NCBI GenBank assembly: GCA_018304425.1
Contig: JAGVWE010000002.1
Span: forward strand, 248,001-312,000
Source of the DNA: Candidatus Iainarchaeum sp.
GTDB taxonomy: Archaea > Iainarchaeota > Iainarchaeia > Iainarchaeales > UBA10219
Direction of reading: 5' to 3'
Length of the DNA stretch: 64,000 bases
The notes below the pieces were generated by a model. The model did no database searches. It was not told the DNA's origin and saw only the letters and a program-made list of their open reading frames with translations. Every line of letters starts with the position of its first letter. Position 1 is the stretch's first letter. The translations under genes were made by a program, and so were the position numbers. Of this stretch, positions 49,507 to 56,765 are shown piece by piece.

Positions 49507-49796
49507 ACTCGCGCGGCCAGGTGAAGGGCATGAAAGACCAGTGCCTTGTCACCGTGGCCTCGGTTTCCTGAACCCCTGACTCACGCGCTTTGGCTTTGAA
49601 TGTGGGAGCGGTTTTTCCCCCGCCAGATAATTTGCCACCCCATTCAAGGCGAATTGTGCCAAGACATCGAGGTCCCTTGAATTGAGGCCCTGCATGGAGA
49701 ACCTGGTGCAGACGACCAATAAATAGTTAACCCCCCTTCTCGGCCAAAAGGCTCATGGTCGCGTGCGAAGCCGGCACGCGTGTTGGCAGCGCGGGC
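49507..49796. other. Spacer without a recognisable gene
   Basis: No convincing frame or RNA gene is seen. A short in-frame ORF (49500-49571) overlaps the previous stop but has no supporting signal. TTCAAGG and CCTTGAA lie in opposite orientation near 49644-49682. The AATAAATAG at about 49719 could be a weak promoter. Confidence 0.4.
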
Positions 49797-49851
49797 GTGG
49801 TATTCATTTCCATGTGGTACACACCTATTTTTAAACGTTTTTGAATACCAC
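49797..49851. promoter_or_regulatory. 10-bp perfect inverted repeat bracketing the fic TATA box
   Basis: GTGGTATTCA (49797-49806) and TGAATACCAC (49842-49851) are perfect arms 35 bases apart. TTTTAAACG lies between them, centred about 26 bases before the fic ATG. Looping or dimer binding across the promoter would block transcription. Confidence 0.6.
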
Positions 49852-49858
49852 CTATTTC

Positions 49859-50797
49859 ATGGTTTACCTGATTAAGGCGAATCGGGGCGCGAAGACCTAT
49901 TATTACCTGGCAGAAAACGCCCGGGTCGGCAGGGGCCGCCGAAAGCTGCTGAAGAAATACCTGGGCAGTGCCAAACCCGGCGCGAAACAACTGGCGGCGC
50001 TCACCGACCAGTTCCAAGCCGAAATCGAGGTTAAAAAGCACGCGCTGACCGGCTACCACTACCTGCTGCCCGACGAGATAAAGCACATCGACAAAACCAA
50101 CAACGGCTTCCTTGAACGATACCGGCAGCTCAACCCCACCGAACGCGAACAATTCGACCAGAACTTTGTCAACGTGTTCGTCTACAATTCGAATTCCATC
50201 GCAGGCAGCACCTTGACGGCCAGGGAAGTCAGGCTGCTGCTCGAAGAAAACATCGCGCCCAACAAGGACTTGGAAGACGTGTTGGAAGCCAGGAACGCGC
50301 AGAAGACGCTGGCCCTCGTCAAGGCGACGAAGACGCCATTTGACCTTGGCCTGCTCTGCCAGTTGCACGAAACGTACTTCAAGGACACGAAGCCCTTCAT
50401 TGCCGGCAAGCTCAAGACCAAAGACAACTTCGTGCGAGGCGCACGGTTCCAAACCACCAAACCGGCATACATCCTAACCGACCTCAAACTGTATTTCAGC
50501 GATTACGCGCGGCTGGCCAAGGAACTGCACCCCCTGGAGCTTGCGGCCTGGGCTCATTGGAAGTTCGAGAAAATCCATCCCTTCCAGGACGGCAATGGCC
50601 GAATTGGTCGGCTGGTCATGAACTACGTGCTGTTCAGGCACGGCTACCAGATGATTGACATCAAGACCAGGGAAAAACAGCGCTACTTCAAGGCGCTGGC
50701 GGCCTGCGACCGCAACAACGCCGGGGAACCCCTGGCCAGGCTGCTCGTCAAGCGGTTCACGGCCCAATACCTGCATGCATTGAAGGAAGGGAAATGA
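49859..50797 (+). CDS. Fic-domain AMP-transferase-like protein
   Basis: A 312-residue protein. The active-site motif is intact: HPFQDGNGRIGR near residue 240, which uses His to transfer a nucleotide monophosphate onto a target. Before it lies the segment that normally holds the inhibitory (S/T)-x-x-x-E-(G/N) helix; here it reads YNSNSIAGSTLT, with Ala where the inhibitory Glu belongs. The N-terminal 50 residues are basic and may bind nucleic acid. The promoter inverted repeat suggests tight control. Archaeal targets of Fic proteins are unknown. Confidence 0.88.
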   Translation: MVYLIKANRGAKTYYYLAENARVGRGRRKLLKKYLGSAKPGAKQLAALTDQFQAEIEVKKHALTGYHYLLPDEIKHIDKTNNGFLERYRQLNPTEREQFDQNFVNVFVYNSNSIAGSTLTAREVRLLLEENIAPNKDLEDVLEARNAQKTLALVKATKTPFDLGLLCQLHETYFKDTKPFIAGKLKTKDNFVRGARFQTTKPAYILTDLKLYFSDYARLAKELHPLELAAWAHWKFEKIHPFQDGNGRIGRLVMNYVLFRHGYQMIDIKTREKQRYFKALAACDRNNAGEPLARLLVKRFTAQYLHALKEGK

Positions 50798-50798
50798 G

Positions 50799-51284
50799 AT
50801 GGGCGCACGCGAAGCCGAACAGGTGCAGGCCTACTTGAAGGGGCTGGGCATGGAGTTTCGGGTGGTGACGCACGAGGCGGTATACACCTCGGAGGCCGCG
50901 GCCAAGGCGCGGGGCCTGGAGTTGAAGCAAGGCGTCAAGGCCATGGTGTTGAAGGACGAGAATGGGAAAGTCGTGCTGGGCTTGATTGCCGCGGACAAAC
51001 GCATCGACTTGAAGAAACTGGCGGCCGTGGCCGGCACGGGAAGATTGAGTCTGGCGAAGCCGGATGAGGTGCTGAAGCACACCGGCTGCGAGGTCGGGAG
51101 CGTGCACCCCTTCGGCAACCTGCACAAGCTGCCGACCTACCTCGACGAGTCGGTCAAGGAAAACGAAACCGTTGACTTCAACATCGGCTTGCACACGCAC
51201 AGCGTCATCATGACGGCCAAGGACTTCGTGGACGCCGTGAAACCGGTGGAAGGAAGGTTTTCGGCTGGAGCAAGAAAGGCTTAA
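50799..51284 (+). CDS. YbaK/ProX-type aminoacyl-tRNA deacylase
   Basis: A 161-residue editing domain protein. EFRVVTHEAVYTSEAAAKARG and GVKAMVLKDENGKVVLGLIAADKRIDLKKLA contain the conserved Lys and the substrate pocket. GCEVGSVHPFGN is the family G-x-x-x-G-x-x-x-P-F-G motif. Relatives hydrolyse mischarged tRNA such as Cys- or Ala-tRNA-Pro. The start is one base after the fic stop codon, so the two may be cotranscribed. Confidence 0.9.
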   Translation: MGAREAEQVQAYLKGLGMEFRVVTHEAVYTSEAAAKARGLELKQGVKAMVLKDENGKVVLGLIAADKRIDLKKLAAVAGTGRLSLAKPDEVLKHTGCEVGSVHPFGNLHKLPTYLDESVKENETVDFNIGLHTHSVIMTAKDFVDAVKPVEGRFSAGARKA

Positions 51285-51310
51285 ATATAAGTATAGACAC
51301 GTATATACTT
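51279..51310. promoter_or_regulatory. TATA box and inverted repeat before the AbrB-nucleotidyltransferase gene
   Basis: GCTTAAATATAAG is followed by AAGTATA-8-TATACTT arms ending two bases before the ATG. The core GTATATAC also occurs in the palindrome before the other AbrB-containing operon (25076-25085). Confidence 0.5.
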
Positions 51311-51311
51311 T

Positions 51312-52118
51312 ATGCAGACCTTGCAGGCAGCTGAAATCCTGGAGAAAAAGGCGGTCGGGTTCGGCAATGGCGCCATTGTGTACGTGCCGAAGCGCTGGGC
51401 TGGTAAAACCGTGCTAGTGGCGGCACAGGAGCCTCCCCAGGCATTTGAACGGGAAGCATTGAAAATCCTGGAGCCATTCCTTGGAAGCGTGCAAGGCCTT
51501 TACTTGTTCGGCAGCCGCGCCCGTGGTGAGGCTCGAGCAGACTCTGATGCTGACTTCCTCGTCCTAACCGACAAACCCTTCAACCCAGGCAAACACGCTG
51601 GTTTCGAGTTCCTTGTCCTGAGCCCCGCACAAATCGAGCAAGAAATGGCGGGTGCACGCGGTGTGTTCCTCCGCCAGGCCCTGGACGAAGCCAAGCCCGG
51701 GCTCAATGCGCGCTTGCTTGAAGAGCTCAGGCGCGCGGCTGGAACGCCCGACTACCACGCCCTCCTGGATGACACGCTGGCCGCGTTCAAGCAGGTGAAG
51801 GAACTGCTGGACGCGGACCGAAGAAGGGGCGTGAAAGAAGTCCGGGGCGGGGCCTGCGTGTACTCGCTCGTGCTCAGGGCCAAGGCACTGTACGCGGCCC
51901 GCTGCCAGCTGCGGAAAAAGTCGTTCACGCTGCAGGGCCTGCGTCAGGACCTTTACGGCCAGGGCCTGGCCAGGGAAACCGTGGAGCGGCTGCTGGAAGC
52001 CCATCGCGCCGAACGCGACGAAAGGCGCGGCAAACCCAGTATACGGTTGGTGGAACTGAACGCGCTATTTGAAGCGGTGAAGGCAGCCTTCCTTGAAACC
52101 GAGGCGATGCTTGGGTGA
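51312..52118 (+). CDS. DUF2080/AbrB-like, MNT nucleotidyltransferase and HEPN-like fusion
   Basis: A 268-residue three-part protein. Residues 1-40 (KKAVGFGNGAIVYVPKRWAGKTVLV) match the DUF2080 AbrB-like domain. Residues 50-125 are a minimal nucleotidyltransferase with GSRARGEARADSDADFLVL, keeping the GS-x10-DxD motif. The C-terminal 130 residues are helical with the layout of a HEPN domain, although no clear R-x4-6-H motif is seen. MNT and HEPN normally form an antitoxin-toxin pair on separate genes. Here they are joined and tied to a DNA-binding domain that could bind the promoter repeat. Confidence 0.72.
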   Translation: MQTLQAAEILEKKAVGFGNGAIVYVPKRWAGKTVLVAAQEPPQAFEREALKILEPFLGSVQGLYLFGSRARGEARADSDADFLVLTDKPFNPGKHAGFEFLVLSPAQIEQEMAGARGVFLRQALDEAKPGLNARLLEELRRAAGTPDYHALLDDTLAAFKQVKELLDADRRRGVKEVRGGACVYSLVLRAKALYAARCQLRKKSFTLQGLRQDLYGQGLARETVERLLEAHRAERDERRGKPSIRLVELNALFEAVKAAFLETEAMLG

Positions 52119-52282
52119 GCGACAAAAAGAAGTACCGGAAAGGCATCGCTTCCCTTGACCGCCGCATCGCCGAGCACCGCGAAAAACAGTGCACGACGCG
52201 CAACCCGAAACTGTTCCATTACTGGGAAAAGGAAATCGAGAAATTCAAGCGGGAGAAAAGGAAGAAGGCAAAGTGGCTGTAA
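52115..52282 (+). CDS. Small basic protein, 55 residues
   Basis: GTG 52115 overlaps the previous stop (GTGA). The product runs from SDKKKYRKGIASLDRRIAEH to KREKRKKAKWL. It contains a CTTRNPKLFHYWEKEIEKFK segment resembling the small proteins often found beside HEPN-MNT genes. Translational coupling with the fusion gene supports expression. Function is unknown. Confidence 0.55.
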   Translation: MSDKKKYRKGIASLDRRIAEHREKQCTTRNPKLFHYWEKEIEKFKREKRKKAKWL

Positions 52283-52327
52283 AGCCGGACGGCAAAGGCT
52301 TAAATTCCGGCTGACCCTTATTCTGTA

Positions 52328-52417
52328 ATGCCAAAACCCAGCGGCCCGCGGTGGACCTTGCACAAGAGCAAGCGGGTGGAAGTAAGGCACCATGGGCACC
52401 TGGGCGGAGGGGACTAA
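52328..52417 (+). CDS. 29-residue ORF leading into rnp4
   Basis: ATG 52328 opens MPKPSGPRWTLHKSKRVEV and ends in HLGGGD. GCTTAAATTCC about 28 bases upstream gives a leaderless promoter. Its last codons contain the GGAGGGG that would recruit ribosomes to the TTG start of rnp4, two bases after its stop, so it may act as a translated leader. Confidence 0.45.
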   Translation: MPKPSGPRWTLHKSKRVEVRHHGHLGGGD

Positions 52418-52419
52418 GC

Positions 52420-52701
52420 TTGCGCGAACGCCAGAAGAACCGGGTCGAAGCCCTGGCCCTTGAACGGATTTACCGCTTGTTCGAGTTGGCCGAAGCCGAG
52501 GCGAAGCCGGAGCGCGCGAAACGGTATGTCGAGTTGGCGCGGAAGATAAGCGCGCGCAACAAGGCCCGCATCCCCCCCGAGCTGAAGAAACGGTTCTGCA
52601 AGAAGTGCAACTCAATGAACGTGCAGGTAGCTGCGACGAAGCTCGGCTGGCGCACGGTAAAATGCGGGGACTGTGGGGCGGAAAGGAAGGCGGGAAAGTA
52701 A
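52420..52701 (+). CDS. rnp4: Ribonuclease P protein component 4 (Rpp21/Rpr2)
   Basis: A 93-residue zinc-ribbon protein of RNase P. The N-terminal helices (ALERIYRLFELAEAEAKPERAKRYVELARKI) carry the typical R-Y-(V/I)-x-LAR-K-I motif, and the zinc ligands are CKKC and CGDC. TTG 52420 was chosen because GGAGGGG lies eight bases upstream and the conserved helix begins just after. The 29-residue ORF upstream is probably read first from the same transcript. Confidence 0.9.
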   Translation: MRERQKNRVEALALERIYRLFELAEAEAKPERAKRYVELARKISARNKARIPPELKKRFCKKCNSMNVQVAATKLGWRTVKCGDCGAERKAGK

Positions 52702-52722
52702 AGGAGGCCGAAGGCATCATGG

Positions 52723-53208
52723 ATGACGAAGGCTGAACGCAAAGACTGGCACTCACTCAAGCGCTACATATGGTATGGTGCCCCAAGCAAAGAGGGCAAA
52801 GCGGCCCAGGCTTCCGCGGTGCGCAAGACCGTGGCAAAGCTGCCGCCGGATGAGTTGGCGGAGTTCGCGGAACTCGAAGCGCAGAAGGCCGATGCCTTTC
52901 TCCAAGAATGGACGCGGGTGTATGCCAACCCATTGAGAGGGCGCCGACATCAACCCCACCGGCCCATACAGGAATTCATCAGTGCCATGCGGCGTGTGGG
53001 GGCTTTGGCGGCACTGATAGGCAACCGGCATTCGCAAGCCCCTGGCATCAACACGCGGATGCAGAAGGTAGTGGCCAGGAGCAAGGAAGCCCGGCTGGCG
53101 CGGCCCCCGTTGCACATGGTGCGGATGGCCCGGGAACTGTTCGGTTTGCGGCGTGGTCTTGGCAGGATTATTCGAAAAGGGGTTCAACGGCTCCGGCGGA
53201 AGCCCTGA
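52723..53208 (+). CDS. Hypothetical basic protein, 161 residues
   Basis: Starts MTKAERKDWHSLKRYIWYG. The middle part is acidic and helical (LPPDELAEFAELEAQKADAF) and the C-terminus strongly basic (RGLGRIIRKGVQRLRRKP). AAGGAGG lies rather far upstream (about 16 bases). No family, signal peptide or membrane helix is seen. It may be expressed from the rnp4 transcript. Confidence 0.5.
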   Translation: MTKAERKDWHSLKRYIWYGAPSKEGKAAQASAVRKTVAKLPPDELAEFAELEAQKADAFLQEWTRVYANPLRGRRHQPHRPIQEFISAMRRVGALAALIGNRHSQAPGINTRMQKVVARSKEARLARPPLHMVRMARELFGLRRGLGRIIRKGVQRLRRKP

Positions 53209-53268
53209 ATTTTCCCGAGCCAGGCAAAACCATAAATAGGGGAAAACGCGCATTAGGTATGGAGTCAA

Positions 53269-53562
53269 ATGGGCAAGCAACCGGGTTGGGTAAGAACAGC
53301 ATTCAATGAATACGTCAATGCCTGGGCGAAACGGCAGGGCGGCTTTAAGCTGGGGGCCGACAAAGGCAAGCGCTTGGTGGTCCCGGATGCGGCCACCCGG
53401 GAACGGCTGTGGAATGATTTCAGGCAAACTATGCTGCCTTCCTTGCGACGCTTGCGGAAAACGGCTGGGCGGCGGGTGGCTGCGGGAAACCGGCCTGGAC
53501 GCGGGACGCCAGGTCGGCCGCTTGGGGTTCGGACCGGGCACCGGAACGTCCACGCGAAGTGA
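53269..53562 (+). CDS. Hypothetical basic protein, 97 residues
   Basis: Begins MGKQPGWVRTAFNEYVNAW, with a central LVVPDAATRERLWNDFRQTM helix and an Arg/Gly/Pro-rich tail. CATAAATAGG about 35 bases upstream and GGAG six bases before the ATG support expression. No homologue is recognised. A second frame (53306) overlaps it without signals. Confidence 0.5.
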   Translation: MGKQPGWVRTAFNEYVNAWAKRQGGFKLGADKGKRLVVPDAATRERLWNDFRQTMLPSLRRLRKTAGRRVAAGNRPGRGTPGRPLGVRTGHRNVHAK

Positions 53563-53711
53563 AGTCCAGGCCACGGCAAACCTTTTTAAACCGTTGCCAA
53601 GGGAATTGGGTATAACCTGTTTCTTTGCTCCCCCGCAGGGGGGTTGAGCAGGGAAGGGCCCCGAGAGGGGACGAGAATTAGGGTTTAATCGGGATTTGAT
53701 GGTGACCATGG

Positions 53712-54320
53712 ATGGCAGTGTATGATGTGCCGGCGGCCGAGCTGATCCAGCGCGTGGCCGAGGACCTTCGAAAGGAATTGCAGCAGCCGGGTTTCACGCC
53801 CTACGTGAAGACCGGGGTGGGCCGGGAGCGGAGTCCCCAGAACAAGGACTGGTGGTTCGTGCGGTCGGCCAGCATTTTGTACCGCTTGTACAAGGATGGC
53901 CCGGCTGGCACCGAGGGGTTGCGCAGTTATTATGGGGGGAGAAAGAACCGGGGCCTGAAACCCGAACGGTTTCGCAAGGCCTCGGGGAAGGTCATCCGGA
54001 CGTGCCTGCAGGCCCTGGAAAAGAGCGGGTACATCAAGAAGGTCAAGAAGGGCCGCGTGGTTTCCCAGAAGGGCCAGGGCTACCTGGAGAAGAAGGCCGA
54101 GGAAATCAAGAAGCACCTGACGGAAATCCTCCAGCAGAAAGAGGAAGCCGAGTTGCGGGTTGAAAAAGAAAAACAGTTGTCCAAGGAAGAACTCGAGTTG
54201 AGGGAAACATTTAGGAAGCAAAAAGAAGAGGAAAAGCGGCACGAGGCCGAGAAGCACAAGAAGGAAGGCAAGCCCCAGCCGGCCAAGAAGCCGGAGGAAG
54301 GAAAGGCCGAGCAACAGTAG
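53712..54320 (+). CDS. rps19e: 30S ribosomal protein eS19 with charged C-terminal extension
   Basis: A 202-residue protein. Residues 1-140 are eS19: VYDVPAAELIQRVAEDLRKEL, then DWWFVRSASILYRLY and GVGRERSP with the GRKNRGLKPERFRKASGKVIR block. Archaeal eS19 is usually about 145-155 residues. Here about 55 extra residues follow, almost all Lys, Glu, Ala and Gln, probably a helical or disordered tail. The gene leads the ribosomal/translation cluster. Confidence 0.93.
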   Translation: MAVYDVPAAELIQRVAEDLRKELQQPGFTPYVKTGVGRERSPQNKDWWFVRSASILYRLYKDGPAGTEGLRSYYGGRKNRGLKPERFRKASGKVIRTCLQALEKSGYIKKVKKGRVVSQKGQGYLEKKAEEIKKHLTEILQQKEEAELRVEKEKQLSKEELELRETFRKQKEEEKRHEAEKHKKEGKPQPAKKPEEGKAEQQ

Positions 54321-54334
54321 GCGGAGGCCAGGGG

Positions 54335-54664
54335 ATGCCGGAAACCGATGAATTGGAGGCGTTGAAGCAAAAAAAGCTGGCGGAACTGCGTGCACAGGCC
54401 GAGCAAAGGCAGGCCGTAGAGCAGCGCCAAACCGAGGCCGAATCCAAGTTGGAGTCGGTGGCCAAGGCGTTGCTGGAAGAGCCTGCCCGGACGAGGCTGT
54501 TCAACGTGAAGCTCGTCAACAAGGAGCTTTACCTGAAGGCCCTGCAGACCGTGGTCGTGCTCGCCCAGCAGGGAAGAATCCGGGAAAAGGTCTCGGAACA
54601 GGACCTGAAGTCGTTGTTGATGCAGTTGAATGACAAGAAAGAAATCAAGATCAAGCGGAAATGA
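54335..54664 (+). CDS. PDCD5/TFAR19-family DNA-binding protein
   Basis: A 109-residue helical protein. DELEALKQKKLAELRAQAEQRQ begins the family's N-terminal helix. The core ends ARTRLFNVKLVNKELYLKALQTVVVLAQQGRI and the C-terminal SEQDLKSLLMQL helix, as in archaeal PDCD5 homologues. Its gene lies between eS19 and eL39 in many archaea, as here. Nucleic-acid binding is reported for the family; the cellular role is unclear. Confidence 0.93.
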   Translation: MPETDELEALKQKKLAELRAQAEQRQAVEQRQTEAESKLESVAKALLEEPARTRLFNVKLVNKELYLKALQTVVVLAQQGRIREKVSEQDLKSLLMQLNDKKEIKIKRK

Positions 54665-54879
54665 CGTTTATGGCAACCAACAAGTCGCAGGACAAGAAGG
54701 ATTTCCTGATCGGAATCCGGAAGAAGATTGGCGCAAGCGTCTCGGCTGCGCCCGTGTGGTTGATGCGGAAGGCCGGCAAGCGGTTGTACAACAAGCGGGG
54801 CAACCGGCACTGGAAGCAGACCCAGCTTGGCAAGTTGTTCAAGCGGAAGATGAAGGAGCAGGGCAAGAAAGCGGAGTAA
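54661..54879 (+). CDS. rpl39e: 50S ribosomal protein eL39
   Basis: A 72-residue protein beginning at an ATGA overlap with the previous gene; ATG 54670 is a second possibility. The eL39 core is AAPVWLMRKAGKRLYNKRGNRHWKQTQL, matching the family's PVW-(V/I)-x-x-K-T-x-x-x-(V/L) and R-x-W-(R/K) pattern. Typical eL39 has about 50 residues, so this one carries short extensions at both ends (SQDKKDFLIGIRKK and KRKMKEQGKKAE). Confidence 0.87.
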   Translation: MTFMATNKSQDKKDFLIGIRKKIGASVSAAPVWLMRKAGKRLYNKRGNRHWKQTQLGKLFKRKMKEQGKKAE

Positions 54880-54892
54880 AGGGTTGAAGGAC

Positions 54893-55360
54893 ATGAAAGG
54901 CAACGAAGCGGAGTACATGGTTCCCCTGAAGTGGTTGTTCACGCAGCCCAAGCCCAAGCGGACGAACAAAGCCATTGGCGTCATCAAGGCCTTCGTGAAA
55001 AAGCACACGCGCAAGACGGACGTCCTGATAAGCCCGGAACTCAACGAGTTCCTGTGGGAGCGGGCGAGGCACGTGCCCCGCCGCGTGGCCGTGGTGCTGA
55101 GGCTGGACGGGGAGAGGGTCACGGTTTACTTGAAGGACGGCAAGCAACTCGAATCCGACAAGAAGGCGAGGAAAGCCGTGGAAGACGCCAAGAAGAAAAA
55201 GGAACGGGAAGACCAGGAGAAGGCGGAAAAGGAAAAGGCAAAGACCGCGGAAGCCAAGAAAGCGGAAAAGGCCGCAGAAGCAGCGCAGCAGAAGAAGGCC
55301 GAGGAAAAAAGGGAACGGGAAGGGGCTGCGCGTGCCAGCGAAATGAAGCGCGGCCATTAA
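54893..55360 (+). CDS. rpl31e: 50S ribosomal protein eL31 with charged C-terminal extension
   Basis: A 155-residue protein. Residues 1-85 match eL31 (YMVPLKWLF, RTNKAIGVIKAFVKKHTRK, ISPELNEFLWERARHVPRRVAVVL). Archaeal eL31 is usually 80-95 residues. The remaining 65 are Lys/Glu/Ala-rich (EKEKAKTAEAKKAEKAAEAAQQ), very like the tail on eS19 in composition. ATG 54893 was chosen; TTG 54884 would add three residues. Confidence 0.92.
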   Translation: MKGNEAEYMVPLKWLFTQPKPKRTNKAIGVIKAFVKKHTRKTDVLISPELNEFLWERARHVPRRVAVVLRLDGERVTVYLKDGKQLESDKKARKAVEDAKKKKEREDQEKAEKEKAKTAEAKKAEKAAEAAQQKKAEEKREREGAARASEMKRGH

Positions 55361-55385
55361 GGCGAATGAGGGCAAGGGTTGTTGG

Positions 55386-56054
55386 GTGGAATTTCTTAAG
55401 AGCACCGTGAGGGGAAGCCCGTTCGTCGGCGTGTTCGCAGCCGTGACCGACGAAATCGCCTTGTTCCCGCATGCCTTGGACGAAAAGCGCACCCGCCAGT
55501 GGGAACAGGTTCTCGGAGTCAAGAGCATCCGGTGCACGATTGCCAACAGTTCCCTGATTGGCGTGTTCTGCAAGGCGCTTGGAAAAAAAATCGTGGTGCC
55601 GGAAAGCGTGGAAGCCACTGAAACCCGGTGGCTGGAACGGAATGGCTTGGAAGTCCTGGTGGCAAAGGATTATACGGCGTTGGGCAACTTGTTGGCGTTG
55701 AACAGCCAGGGGGGAATCGTCTCGCCCCTGGTCAAGGCAGGAACCGTCAAGGCCCTGGAAGGCTTTTTCGGGGTTCCCCTGAAGCACATGGCGGTGAGCG
55801 GAACGGAAGTGGTGGGGAGCGCGGCAACCGTAACAAATAAAGGGTTTATCGTGCACCCCAATATTGCGCCCAAGGAGTTTGAGGCCCTGAAAGGCATTTT
55901 CAGGGTGTACGGCACCACGGGAACCGCCAATTACGGCGACCCCTTCGTGTCCAACTCCCTGCTGGCAAACGGCCACGGCGTCATCGTGGGGGAACAGACC
56001 ACGGGATATGAACTGGCGAGAATCGATGAAGGCTTGAGGGGAGAACCACTATGA
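55386..56054 (+). CDS. eif6: Translation initiation factor 6 (aIF6)
   Basis: A 222-residue anti-association factor that caps the large subunit. The five-fold repeated pentein domains are visible as recurring GxxxxP and NS-x-L blocks: FVGVFAAVTDEIALFP, IANSSLIGVFCKALGKKIVVPE, ALNSQGGIVSPLV, TNKGFIVHPNIAP and SNSLLANGHGVIVGEQTTG. The start is GTG 55386. It overlaps the next gene by ATGA. The order eL39-eL31-aIF6-eL20 is the classical archaeal cluster. Confidence 0.95.
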   Translation: MEFLKSTVRGSPFVGVFAAVTDEIALFPHALDEKRTRQWEQVLGVKSIRCTIANSSLIGVFCKALGKKIVVPESVEATETRWLERNGLEVLVAKDYTALGNLLALNSQGGIVSPLVKAGTVKALEGFFGVPLKHMAVSGTEVVGSAATVTNKGFIVHPNIAPKEFEALKGIFRVYGTTGTANYGDPFVSNSLLANGHGVIVGEQTTGYELARIDEGLRGEPL

Positions 56055-56272
56055 CCAAAAAACAGGGCACCGAAAAGCGAAAGCAAGCGAAGAGCTTTTA
56101 CGCGGTCGGCAAAATGATTGAAGCCGGCAAACAAAAGAAGTTCACGCGCACCTTCATGGCCTACAACACGGGCCACGCCGCGCAAAAACTGCTGAGCCTG
56201 CTGGGCTCCAACCACGGCGTGCAGCGGAGGAACGTGGAAATCGAGGAGCTAAGGGAAGGAGAGGGCGCTTGA
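56051..56272 (+). CDS. rplX: 50S ribosomal protein eL20 (L18a/LX)
   Basis: A 73-residue protein. SFYAVGKMIEAGKQKKFTRTFMAYNTGHAAQKLLSLLGSNH is the LX core, with the helix and K-V-x-R-N-V-E-I-like end (VQRRNVEIEELRE). It sits between aIF6 and prefoldin alpha with overlapping start and stop codons on both sides. Confidence 0.92.
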   Translation: MTKKQGTEKRKQAKSFYAVGKMIEAGKQKKFTRTFMAYNTGHAAQKLLSLLGSNHGVQRRNVEIEELREGEGA

Positions 56273-56757
56273 TGGCGGAAGCTAAAACCGCCAAAGGAAT
56301 AGCCCCTGACCGGGTCACGATTAGTTTCAACCAGTTGCTCCAGCAGTTCGAAGAAGAGCGGCATAAGCTCTCGGGCTACGACCAGCGGCGGGCCAATGTC
56401 CAGGGAGTCATCAACGAGGCGCAGGCCGCCTTGGCCGCCCTGGACGCCGTTGAAAAGGCGGGAAGAGGCGAGAAGATTCTCGTGCCGCTGGGAAGCGGGG
56501 TCTACGTGGACGCAATCGTCGACGACGTGAAGACCGTGAAGAGCGCGCTCACCGCGGACGTGATCACGGAAACCAGCCTTGCAGACGCCAAGAAAGCCCT
56601 GAACAAGCGCGTCGAAGAGTTCACGAAGTCGTTCAACAAACTGGTGGGCCACGAACAGCACACCCTCAAAAACCTGCAAAACATGGAGCAAGTCATCCGG
56701 CGCATCAGCCAGCGAAGGCAGGCCGGGGGCCAGGCACAGGCCAAGGGAACGGCGTAA
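56272..56757 (+). CDS. pfdA: Prefoldin subunit alpha
   Basis: A 161-residue chaperone subunit. Long N- and C-terminal coiled coils flank the beta hairpin GEKILVPLGSGVYVDAIV, the conserved alpha-type hairpin motif. It assembles with prefoldin beta to hand unfolded proteins to the thermosome. ATG 56272 overlaps the eL20 stop (TGATG). Confidence 0.93.
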   Translation: MAEAKTAKGIAPDRVTISFNQLLQQFEEERHKLSGYDQRRANVQGVINEAQAALAALDAVEKAGRGEKILVPLGSGVYVDAIVDDVKTVKSALTADVITETSLADAKKALNKRVEEFTKSFNKLVGHEQHTLKNLQNMEQVIRRISQRRQAGGQAQAKGTA

Positions 56758-56765
56758 CGGTTGCC

